From contig OZ038422.1 in NCBI GenBank assembly GCA_964036155.1, positions 82,793,201-82,857,200 on the forward strand: DNA of 64,000 bases. The letters run 5' to 3'. Positions 25,116 to 35,307 of this stretch are shown one piece after another (position 1 is the stretch's first letter; each line of letters opens with the position of its first letter). The DNA is from Diploscapter coronatus. Taxonomy: Eukaryota > Nematoda > Chromadorea > Rhabditida > Rhabditidae. The notes below the pieces were generated by a model. That model made no database searches and was not told the origin of the DNA. It was given only the letters and a program-made list of their open reading frames with translations. Made by a program: the position numbers and the translations under genes.

Positions 25116-26538
25116 ATGCATACTCGAATACCCGAATTTATATACATGGCTATAATACAATGATAAGACTCTTCCCTCTGATGAGAAAGGAACCTTTAAT
25201 TCGATATTTTATCTCTATTTACTATTTATTATATTCAAATTGCAGAAAAATTTGTATTGGGTATTAATTGTAAATTTGAACGACTTTCACGTTTGGGATA
25301 TTTATCAGTCGCTAACAATAAAATAGAGTTTGTTGATACGATTATCATTGATTTCATCTAAAATTATTCTTAATAAAAATTATGGAGTAATAATTTAATT
25401 TCAATGCCCATGATACAGACAACTCTCGAATGCATCCAAAAGTGATGAGGGATAATTGCAACGGAAATAAATATTCTTTAACATATTTCATCTCAAAAAG
25501 CTCTTATTTTATTTCCTGATAATCTATGGATTAAATGCTGTCCAATAAAAAAGAATCATCGAATTTGGTTCAGAAATAAGAGTTATGAATTTTTGAGCAT
25601 CTTCTTAGATATCAAAAATTTGCTTCTCAAAAACAGGTGGTTTTGTGAGTATGGGTAATTAGTTTCGACTCGAGAGCTATACCAAACAAAACCATTACGT
25701 AAGGAGAGTATAATAAAAAACCGCACTCAATTTGGATCAAGAATAAAATAGGGAGATAAACCTGAAACACCCTGTACAATAATCTCAACCTTACCTAATT
25801 GCATATCTATCTTTAGATATCTCACCCCATTCACTATAAATACTCTCAAAAACTTATTAATAAGGGTTTTCGTACTCATCAATATTCGTCACTTTCCTTA
25901 CACACAGCATCAACTCCTCTACAGCCTTCCGGGGTCAAACAGAACTCAACTACGGAGGAGGGAGATTTCGAACGGATTTCCGAAGCCTCACATCGCTGAT
26001 ATCCAGGCAAACAATTGCCCCGCACTTCACAAATCAACTCGACCCCACCCCAGACCAAACGTCTTCGCATACAGCATGAACTACAGTCGAATATTCGCAG
26101 ATAATAAATAAAGAATGCTGTCTTCGAATAGGAAATGTGTTTATTTATAGACAAACAGACTAATTGATAATGTCGAATGTTATGACTAGTGGTGAAGATA
26201 AGGGCGACTAAATATTTATCAAAAATTATTGTAATTGCACAAAAACGGATAGATTTGGAATTCGAAAAAATGCAAATGATTGAGCAGAAATGTCCATGCG
26301 AGTATAAATATTTGAAAAAAATGCAGAAGCAATTTTGATCAATGCGAAAGTAATGAATTCATCCTAGTTCCCTTACGCGAAAGGCGGATTCCAAACATTT
26401 TTCTGATAAACAATAGGTCCTCTAATCGGGTCTTGATGAACTTCGCCATACGATAGTTGAGTCTTGCGCCATGACACGACATAAAGGTTGGGAGCATCTC
26501 AAATAATTACTTACAGTATGTTTTTTTTTCGGAATAAG
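25116..26538. other. Intergenic region with a Cys-rich open frame
   Basis: Apart from the Cys-rich frame at 25879-26154 no exons were found. The sequence is AT-rich. A CAGGGTGTTTC word (plus strand complement at 25761-25771) sits at the distal end of the Cys-rich 3' flank and recurs at 28811, which suggests transposon-like ends nearby. Confidence 0.5.
25879..26154 (-). CDS. Small Cys-rich peptide exon (candidate secreted peptide, 5' end unresolved)
   Basis: An open minus-strand frame ends at TGA 25879-25881. Its last ~70 residues contain eight regularly scattered cysteines (CSSCCMRRR, LICEVRGNC, YQRCEASE, FCLTPEGC, AVCKES). That density and pairing suggest a disulfide-rich extracellular peptide. 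The first in-frame Met gives a weakly hydrophobic start (KTAFFIYYL), but I see no clean signal peptide, and the true start may be in an upstream exon. The last 24 codons and the 3' flank are duplicated inside the MBOAT gene at 8358-8540 with frame and stop conserved, which supports real coding. I do not recognise the family. Confidence 0.4.
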   Translation of the reverse strand: MSINKHISYSKTAFFIYYLRIFDCSSCCMRRRLVWGGVELICEVRGNCLPGYQRCEASEIRSKSPSSVVEFCLTPEGCRGVDAVCKESDEY

Positions 26539-27218
26539 CTAACTTTCTTCTCCTTGATCTTCTTGCATGAAAACATGGTTCCTTTGTTGCCTATTGTTTG
26601 GGGGAGTCGACTGTTCGAGAATGATTGTCAACTGACGAATGTATTGAATTGCGAATTTCAGAGTGTCTACCTAAACTAGAAAATCCTCCAAATTTGCTAG
26701 ATGAAAGACGAGGAATAGTGTAATTCAAAACACACATGATTGTTAGTATCATCATTATGAAGAAATAAGAATCGGAGAAAATACTGGTTTGAATATTGAG
26801 AAAATTGGATAAGTGAATTCTCCATGATGTGAAAGTCATGTATTTTGAGAACTACTGAATAAAATGATCATACCTTTGATAGTTTCCGTTCAAGCGGAGT
26901 AAATGGCAGTCTTTCTCGCAATGAGTCAAATCCTTTGTTGATACTGTAATTTGTAGGTTTATCGTAGATTTGGTTAGAGAAAAGCGCTGACTTATTCATC
27001 CGCCTCCGTTCCCGTTCATTAGCAGCCTTGCGTTGGGGGCCCGTGATGAAGAACTTCTTCCTTTTCGCATTCCGACCGAAATTCTCCTCGAGTGAATTTA
27101 GATTTGAGGAATTGCTACTTGTAGACGACGAAGGTGAAACTGCAGAATATGTAGGAGGAAAATTCGAATAAAATTGACTTTCAGAAGTTTGATAATTTTT
27201 ATAATTATTCTCATCCAT
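26539..27218 (-). CDS. Basic helix-loop-helix transcription factor, 142 aa
   Basis: Three exons (27218-26992, 26943-26874, 26670-26539) give 142 residues. A Ser/Asn/Tyr-rich N-terminus is followed by the basic region RKAANERERRRMN, helix 1 INKGFDSLRERLPF, a short loop TPLERKLSK and helix 2 VDTLKFAIQYIRQLTIIL, with an acidic tail. The RERRRMN and ERKLSKVDTL words mark a tissue-specific class II bHLH (Ptf1a, Twist, Hand type), which binds E-boxes as a heterodimer with an E-protein. I cannot place it more finely. The ATG is one base after a CCAATTTCAG acceptor, suggesting trans-splicing. Intron 1 starts with GTCAGC. The motif is interrupted by introns exactly inside the basic region/helix 1 border and at the SK|VDTL boundary. 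Confidence 0.85.
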
Positions 27219-28392
27219 GCTGAAATTGGCCAATTTACCAAAAATTAATAATAAAAAAATGAAAATAGTAAAATAGAAATTGATCTTCAAAACCAGGGCT
27301 GTGCGAAGTCGAAGTCAAAGTAACTTCGAACCTCGAAAAATCTCGGAGTTTCGTGCAGCTCTGTTCAACGGGAAAAATATTCGCGAATAATGATCAAAGA
27401 AAAACGTTACGCTCACATGGCAATGCAGAAAGAATAGAGAAAAAAGACGGAGAGTATTTTTAAATTTGATAAGAGACTTTAAAGCTGCTTGATAAGCAAG
27501 GAATTGTGATTTTGAGGGAGCATTTGGAAGGACATCTTGTCACACAGCTCTAATCTCCTTATTCAGAATATTAAACGGGATTTTTTGAAAAAGAAAATGA
27601 TGAAAGATTTTGATCAACCATCATTAGAAAAATAACATCAGGCTTAAATTTAAAAGATAAAGAAGAAAGCTTCCCAATATAAATTCAATGGGTAAAGAAT
27701 GCTAATAAACAAGATATAATTGACTTCAAGACTAGCTTTGCGGTAGGAAACCTCGAATAGCTAAATTGTAAAGCGATATTTTCCGTACAAGGCAGAAGCA
27801 GATCAGCCAGATGCAAGCACACTAGAGCAGAAACAGACAGACAAGAACAAAAAGCAAGAGGCTAACATTGTGTACTCCGAGGATTAAGTCGTTCCCGGCT
27901 CTTTAGCTGAGAAACGATATCCGCTCAGATCGATGACAGATTTGGGGGGCTTAATACAGGACATAATCCAATAGATCTTACAATTAATTGAATGGAGGAC
28001 TTGTTTTTAAAATGCAGAAAATATTAGGTAGTTTAGATTTCTAGAAGGACATTATGATAAGAGAATATTGTTCCTGAAACCTATCCCAGACTTCCTTCAC
28101 ATACCGCAGTAAACACGGGTTCTCAATCAAAATAAAACTCAACTAGACAATATTGATGTCGATTATTAGCCACGCCCAACTGCAGTTCATTTTAGCAGTC
28201 ATAGAATATAATAGCGCCATTTAGCACTTCAAGTAGCATAGTCTAAAGTGCTGACCTGACTGCTAAATGAATGGATGCTCATTGCATTGCATTGTTGTGC
28301 AAGTGTTTTAGTGTCACTACTGAAGTCCACTCGAAATCACGTAATACCTAACACATTAGTCCACCATCTACTCGCACAGTTCAAGCATCATC

Positions 28393-28445
28393 AGACACCT
28401 AGGGAGGACGATCGTCAGAAGCCCTTTGCGATCTACTCCCCTATA
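28393..28445 (+). repeat. Dispersed ~50 bp repeat, copy 1
   Basis: CTAGGGAGGACGATCGTCAG followed by AAGCCCTTTGCGATCTACTCCCC matches 61550-61602 with a few substitutions and one shifted base. It may be a fragment of a larger dispersed element. Confidence 0.55.
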
Positions 28446-28808
28446 GTTTATTTTCGTCTAGTGAAAATGCTCCCTAGATCTGGGTATAGTTCATATTTTA
28501 AACCACTAATTGAATACTTTATCCATATTTCAAGAAATTTTTCATTGCGATACGATAATAAGTATGCGTTGAAAGACTTGGGAATTTAATTAACAGGTTC
28601 TAACTAATTTCGTGATCACTATGATAACACTAGATAGGAAATTAAGTCATTGAAGGCAGCAATATTTTGCCTATAATAAATAATGTCTACGAGGATAACT
28701 AAATTCTAGGAGTAAGTTATTCTTGTGGTTTTCTAGATATGGGCGTTATAATGCAAGATTATTGTCATAATTGATGTAGGTATCTGGAAATCATGTAATA
28801 TTTTGAAG

Positions 28809-28880
28809 TACAGGGTGTTTCAAGTAAATGGACAAACTTTGCCACAAAGACAAGTTTGCCAATTTACTTGAAACATCCGG
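28809..28880. repeat. Short foldback element
   Basis: CAGGGTGTTTCAAGTAAATG, continuing GACAAACTT, pairs with the complement of CCGGATGTTTCAAGTAAATT, GGCAAACTTG. Arm length is about 30 bp with a loop of about 10. Confidence 0.7.
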
Positions 28881-29158
28881 CAGTAACATGATAAATAGAA
28901 AAGAATCATATCCGGAATTTCCAAATTGCAAAGTTCTAGAGATCCTTTTTGTTTTCTTCGAGACTTTTCTTCTCTTTGCTGCTCAATTTTTCGAGGCACT
29001 CTTTGTGAAGATTCAATAAATCAAACGCCATTATGCAATTATCCTAAATTTCCCTGTAAAATAAATGAAAATCTTGAAATTGGCAACGTAAAGACTCAGA
29101 TGACTGAGAGTCCAAAGGAAATTCTATCTTCGTGGGCAAATTACTCGCGAAAATAAAT

Positions 29159-30783
29159 CTAATAAATATTTTCCTTGTAAAACTTTAAAAGTGAAAAGGT
29201 AAACCATAAATCGCCAACCTCGTTGAACACGAACGGGACGGCCCGTCTGTTCTCGTTGACTACGGGTCTTCTGAGTACCTCCTTTGCATCCTTGAACACA
29301 CAGACAGTCGGCAGCTGCCGAGAGGAGGGATGCGAATTCACTCGGAATCTCTCGCCTTCTTTCGCCCAGCGAGACACGTCCAGCTTGCCGAACTTCAAAT
29401 TCGGCAGAGTGAACCTGGAAGAAAAGGAAAATGTTTATCAAATCATTTTATTAGACTCGCTGGATTTATCACCAGCTTTTAAGGTGAGAGAATATGCGAG
29501 GAGAAATAAGAACAAAAAAACCGGTGGCAAATTCAGGGGGCCTTTTTATTGGTCATGAACAGGTAAGAGAATTTCTGCAATGTTATCTAGATCAGAAGAG
29601 AGACGAAGTTGCTAGCTTTAAAATCGCTGTCGATCGCGACAATTTCTTTGTCTCTGATTTGGATGTTGAGATACTTGAATAAATGCAAAAGTAAATGCAG
29701 GTTCTTCGAGTTGCTTATTTCGACTACTACCCACAAATCTATCAACTCCTTACTTTTCACTTAGCTGCGAGAAGACGGGAGAGGAATGTCTGCATTCAGA
29801 ACTCCAAGTCGTGTAGAACTGAATCACCCATATTGTCCTGCGATCTGTTGCTAGTGTATCCTGAATTTTAAGCCATTCAAATTTGTTGTGAGATGTTTTA
29901 TGATATTTCTAAAAATCAATATTTAATATCTTTTCCTAAAATCCCATGAGTTTCATATTCCATGATTATAACTTTCATGTCACTTAGACTTTCCGACGTA
30001 TTTACTAGTTTGTGAAATATTATATAAGCTCAATATTGTTCTCTTAGGACTTCTCTCACTCGAAGCTTCCTTGCTTTTGCTTATTGCCGTATCGGTCATA
30101 TTCGCCGAGTAGAATTGAAATGTCGACTTACAAAGAGTTCCGTATTGTTGAAATAGGTGACTTTCTCCGGTCCGCTGTAGGCGGGCTCAGGAACGAGGAC
30201 AGTCACAACTGAAAACAGACATTTTGAAGAATAACGAGTGTGAAATGACTGACTGATCATAAGGAATAGATAGACGATTCCAGCGATCACATCCACTCGC
30301 AGGAACAGGAAAATGTTCGCTATCTGAAATTGGCACTTTTCTTGGAATCAAGACTAGACTCTTGCAGAAATAAGAAATTTCCTGAAAATCAATTTGATAC
30401 CTTGGAAAACAGGAAGATGTTGTTGACGTAGTGCCGCCAATTCGTGGTTTTACGTCCTTTGACCAGAATGATCACTGCTAGGAAGAGCAGAATTTCGCGT
30501 TCGCGCTGAAATTGAACGAAAAAGAATGTTCACTTGCTCATTAAAACTTCTCTTACACTTGTCACGGTGCACTCGCCATCCTCCTCAGGCACCAAGATCA
30601 TTTCGCAAAGCTGGGGAATTCCCTGGAAAAAAATAAAATGAAAAGGAGGATGAAAGAAGTGATATGGAAAAGTTGGAAGGACTTTACCCTAACGATGAGG
30701 AAAGCGATCGACAGAACGACATTGGCCAGATGATAGAGAGTGGCTGCCTGTCGGGCTTCGGCCAGGAACGAGGAGAATAGCAT
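29159..30783 (-). CDS. TMX2: TMX2, thioredoxin-related transmembrane protein, 258 aa
   Basis: Seven exons (30783-30688, 30622-30557, 30505-30401, 30323-30254, 30208-30132, 29860-29754, 29414-29159) give 258 residues. The N-terminal half has hydrophobic helices (LANVVLSIAFLIVR, EILLFLAVIILVKG, IANIFLFLRVD) and the GPEKVTYFNNTELF segment typical of TMX2. The thioredoxin-like part includes WVIQFYTTWSSEC, NLKFGKLDVSRW, and RQLPTVCVFKD with its cis-Pro. TMX2 sits at ER-mitochondria contacts. Vertebrate TMX2 has an atypical SNDC active site; here it is SSEC, again lacking the first Cys. The C-terminus lacks the KKxx-like tail of vertebrate TMX2. Whether a 36-base in-frame intron is removed just before FYKENIY is uncertain. 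It is head to head with TRAP1. Confidence 0.9.
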
Positions 30784-30958
30784 CGAAAATCACAAAACGC
30801 GGATTCTGAAGCAAACACGATCGAGGAAAATCCGACGGAGTTAAGAAGCTACTTTGCTGATGCGTAAATTCGAAAAACGCGTTGCGTAAAAAGAGCCAGT
30901 TCGTTATTTCCGCAAGTGCTTGCAATTTTTCAAAATTTTACCTATTTCAGCCCGGAAC
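30784..30958. promoter_or_regulatory. Short bidirectional promoter between TMX2 and TRAP1
   Basis: Only 175 bp separate the two divergent start codons. A CCTATTTCAG acceptor at 30941-30950 lies 8 bases before the TRAP1 ATG and probably accepts a spliced leader. Both products serve proteostasis at the mitochondrion/ER interface, so shared control would make sense. No specific factor site was identified. Confidence 0.5.
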
Positions 30959-33900
30959 ATGCTGTCAGCCCGCTGTCTGGTGGCCCGCAGCTTCGTCCGG
31001 CAGCGTCTCCACTCGAATTCGACTCGCTTTTGGCCCGTAATCGCCTCAAATCCGTGCACGTCGGGCCAGCAAATTCAACTTCCGTCGAAAAGGTTGTGAT
31101 CTTTTATTTTATTTTTTTCAAACTTTTCTTCTGAAATAATAAATCCAAAATTTTGTCGAATAAAAATCCTGGAACAGGAGTCATGTTTAAGATACTAAAA
31201 AATTAGTTGATGAATGATTGAATTTCAGACAGTTCCACAATTCTCTCCACTTATGCGGCAACACGCAGCGTCATGAATTCCAAGCAGAAACCAAGAATCT
31301 CATGGACATCGTCGCCAAGTCGCTCTACTCCAACAGCGAGGTACGTCGAATCAGTAACCATATAAAATATCATTATGGCCTTGATACTCAACAAAATTCA
31401 GACATAATTCATTTCCGCTGCCAATTTAAACGTTTTTTTTGTTTTCAATTTTTATTCCATCTCAACAATGTGTGTTTTTGATGATCTGCCTTCCCTTATT
31501 CACTAATTTGCAGGTGTTTATCCGCGAACTGATTTCGAATGCCTCGGATGCCTTGGAGAAGAGACGATTCGTCGAACTGTCAGGCAACGCGGTTGAAGGA
31601 CCGAGTGAAATCAGAATCACTACTGACAAGGTATTTTTTGAAGATGAACTCTAAAGCTGAAAGAATGATTTGCAGGCCCGTCGGATTATCACTTTCGAAG
31701 ATAGCGGCATTGGAATGGACAGGGAAGATTTGATTAATTGCCTTGGAACTATTGCCAAATCTGGCAGCAAGGAGTTCATCGAGAAGGTATATTTTCTCCA
31801 AACTTCATATCTAATTATTTGAATTTATGCAGAGAAACCAAAGTTGAACTTTTGTCAAGAATATTTTCAATAGATAAATATGTTTAGCACAAGGACAATG
31901 CAGAGGCAGTGATCGGTCAGTTCGGCGTCGGATTCTACTCTGCATTTATGGTGGCTGATTCCGTGACTGTTGAGACCAGAAAGATTGGAACCGATTCGAA
32001 TCAGGGACTCAAATGGCATTGGAATGGGTTAGCCTTATTCATTTCCGAAACAAGTCTTATGAACAATTACAAAAGAATATAGAATAAAACAGTTTTAGCA
32101 TTGTCATGTTCTCATGTTTGCAATTACACTACTTTCAGTGAGAATTCGTATGAGATTTCGGAAGTCGACGGACTGCCAACAGGCACGAAAATCACACTCC
32201 ATCTCAAGGCCGGAGACGCTGCTGAATACGGAGACGAGGCGAAAATCAAGGATGTGAGAATTTAGGTGCATTTTTGGAGGAAAAAGATCTTTTTCTTCAG
32301 GTGATTAACAAGTACTCCTACTTCGTCTCGCAGCCGATTCTGATCAATGGGGAGAGAATCAACAATCTGAATGCGATTTGGACCATGAATCCCAAAGAAG
32401 TCACCAAGGAGATGCATGAGACTTTCTTCAAGTAAGCTTCTCTTATTCTTTATCCGGGAAAAGTCAATTCCCCTATTTGATTTTTATGTCTTTATCGAAG
32501 TTCTTTTTCGAAAATTTTCCTGATCCTATTTTGAAGAAATGTGTTTCAGACAATTGCTGAAATCTCAGAAGAAGCACGAAATGATCCAGCGAGCCGACTA
32601 CACCATCCATTTCCATGTAAGGATAAACTTGGCTTTTCCAATCAAATAAAACGAACTCAGACGGAGACACCCATCTCGATCCGTGCAGTGATCTACATCC
32701 CCCATTTGCATTTCAACCAATTCACCTTCCTCGCCACTCAAAAGGAGTGTGGTCTGTCTCTCTATGCAAGGAGGGTTCTCATCAAGCCTAATGCCGAGGA
32801 ACTCATTCCACAGTAAGTTGTCGTCTATTTGAAATTGTAAAGTGCTAAACATATCGGATGGAATTAACATCGCCAATTTGTAAAACTATTCGCACTAAGC
32901 ATTATAAATAATGAAGCTGTTGATTTTGACATGAAAGGCTGTGGAAATAGTTTGGTGTGAAAGAGGAATGTCTCTGCCATTTTGTATCCAGACCTTCACT
33001 AAGCTTAAAAGATTATCCTACACTTTTTAGCTTCCTTCGCTTCGCCATTGGTATTGTGGACTCGGAAGACATCCCTCTGAATCTGAGCAGAGAAATGCTC
33101 CAGAACAACCCTCTTCTCAGGTTTGGAATCGATATTTACGAGATATCTATGTTCATTTTCAGAAAGATCAGCAAAATCCTGACCGACAAAATTCTCTCGT
33201 TCCTACAGTCAGAAATGAAGAAGGACCCGATCAAATACTCGGAATTCTACAAGAATTTCAGTCTCTACATCAAGGAAGGAGTCATCACTGATGTGGAACA
33301 GAGTTCAAGGGTAAGGTTTTTTCTTCTAGTTAAAAAAATTGTCGTTTCAAAGTATCATGTAGTGAAAAGAATAACATAGAATCGGATAGGCCCTGCTTGA
33401 AATTTAGAAATCGTATAGAAATTAAAAGGTGAAAATGAATTATTTCGCGACAGATTGCATAAACTATTTTTTCAGGAAGAAATCGCCAAACTTCTTCTGT
33501 TTGAATCCTCGAACAAGAAGCCCGGAGAGTTGACGAGTTTGTCAGATTACGTGAAGCGGATGCAGGAAGGACAGAAGGAGATTTACTACATGTTCGCTAC
33601 AAGGTAGAAACGTTTTTTTTTGCACTTTTTCAAGTTTGAATTCAGCCGCCAACTTGCTGAATCGTCCCCGTATTTCGAAATTATCAAATCCAAAAATCGG
33701 GAAGTTCTGTTCATCTACGATCCGGCTGACGAGGTTATTTTGGGAGAATTTAAAAAAAATTGAAAAACTCATTGTTTGCTATCTTTTCCAATTTCCCTTC
33801 ACTTCCTGTCTTTGTTCGAAATGAAAATCATATATAACTTTCTGAAGGACTACTCGTTCAAAGCAAAGCATTTTGGCCTGTGTCTATTTCTCAGAAAATT

Positions 33901-35020
33901 CGAAATAGCGATACGTTGAGTAGCGCATATTATTCATTAGAGTAAACGAAAAACCCTAGATTTGAATTTTTCATTTCTAAAAAATGTTTTTATTCAAGTT
34001 CCTTTCCTAATTTAGGTAGTGATGCTCTCGCTCAACCAATTCAACATGCGAACACTCGTTGCAGTGGAGAAATGGGCTCAGCAAGAAGCGGACAAACCCG
34101 ACGAGAAAAAGGCCGAGTCTGAATTCCGAGATGTCGACAGGAAGGAACTGCTCGATTACATCAAGGAGACTCTCGGCTCCGTCAAGGTGAAAACTCGACA
34201 ATTGCATTTTTTAAAAATATTTTTGCATTTACGTTAACTTTAGAAATGTTTAGCTGATAACACCTTTATAATTTTTAATCTAGAGCAGTCCTCCCAAACT
34301 CGACCTACAAACTAGACTGCAGAAAAACAGGCTATCATATTGAGAGGAAAAGATTATTTCTTTAGTTTTTGAAGAGACGCACTATTTTTAAGTGACTCGA
34401 GTTTGGAGAAGTCTGATCTAGAAATGATACATTGAAAAAGAATGCAAATTATTCAGACTGATATTTTCAGGTGCATGATATTTCCGGCAACCACCGCCCG
34501 AGTGAGCACCCAATGATGGTGACAGTCAAGGAAATGGGCGCCGCTAGACACTTCTTGAGAACGGGAGAAATCAAGGACATGGAACATTTGGTAGGCTGTT
34601 TTTCTTTTATTTTATGAGTTGATGATTTGTTTCAGGTCTACTTCCAACCCCATGTGCACATCAATTTGACTCATCCACTCATCAAGAGTCTCAACAAAAT
34701 GAGGAGAGGAACTCAGAAGGAAACTGCACAGCTTCTTATTGAGCAGGTAAATTATTGTTTTTTAATAACTTTTTGAAAGTTTATGCCTTCTTTACAAATG
34801 AAATTGATACGCGTTCAAGTTGCGATATTTTGTGGAAGTATAAAAGGAGAAAAACAAAACTTTTTATAGTAAAAAATAAGTTCTTAAATTTCAGCTGTAC
34901 GACAACGCCCTGATAACTGCGGGCCTGATCAAGGACACGAGTCGAATGATTCCTCGACTGAACAAGCTGCTCACTGAGATGGCCGATGGAAGTGGGAAGA
35001 GTCAGATCCTTACTCCTTAA
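30959..35020 (+). CDS. TRAP1: TRAP1, mitochondrial HSP90, about 686 aa
   Basis: Seventeen exons run from ATG 30959 to TAA 35020. The N-terminus ([18 protein letters not shown]) is rich in Arg, Ser and Leu, typical of a mitochondrial presequence. The GHKL ATPase domain shows [33 protein letters not shown] with catalytic Glu and Asn, [19 protein letters not shown] and [16 protein letters not shown]. The middle domain has [11 protein letters not shown] with the catalytic-loop Arg, and VEQ(x)SREEIAKLL. The C-terminal dimerisation region ends [17 protein letters not shown]. The length is near human TRAP1 (704). It is the matrix-located ATP-dependent chaperone. The intron at 34187-34469 contains a family A foldback. 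The gene is followed 288 bp later by Derlin on the same strand. Confidence 0.95.
34278..34425. repeat. Foldback element, family A, copy 3 (TRAP1 intron)
   Basis: CTAGAGCAGTCCTCCCAAAC, continuing TCGACCTAC, pairs with the complement of CTAGATCAGACTTCTCCAAA, CTCGAG at the other end. The interior resembles copies 1 and 2 (GGCTATCATATTGAGAGG). The CTAGA ends may be the element terminus or a target duplication. Confidence 0.7.
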
Positions 35021-35193
35021 GTTCAGGCAATTAGACAAGTTATTTGAATTAGGATAAAAACTAGGAAAATTTAGACCCATTTTGTTGTTGTTTTGACATT
35101 TGATTTGATTGTTGAGTTTCATTCTTATCCAGAAAAGAGCATCTTCATTCGCGATACGTGTAATCGAAATCTTTAATGAATGATGATTTTATC

Positions 35194-35199
35194 AATAAA
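35194..35199 (+). terminator. Poly(A) signal of TRAP1
   Basis: AATAAA in ATCAATAAAGTGATCATTTT, 174 bp after the TRAP1 stop and about 104 bp before the acceptor (TTTTTACAG, ending 35303) that precedes the Derlin ATG. This is the spacing seen between genes in nematode operons. Confidence 0.65.
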
Positions 35200-35307
35200 G
35201 TGATCATTTTATTGTTTCATTGGTTTTATTGAAAGCGGTGGTTTTTAACCATGAGATATCTTTTGCAGAGTTTTGAAAAGTTGTATAAATTCAATTTTTA
35301 CAGAAAA

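Larger units (their letters stand above)
27219..29158. other. Intergenic region with small repeats
   Basis: No gene found. Holds a foldback at about 28185-28278 (TTTAGCAGTCA and AGCACTT words returning as AAGTGCT and TGACTGCTAAA), a short foldback at 28809-28880, and a roughly 50 bp sequence at 28393-28445 shared with 61550-61602. The 104-codon frame starting at 28275 overlaps these repeats and is not credible. Confidence 0.5.
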
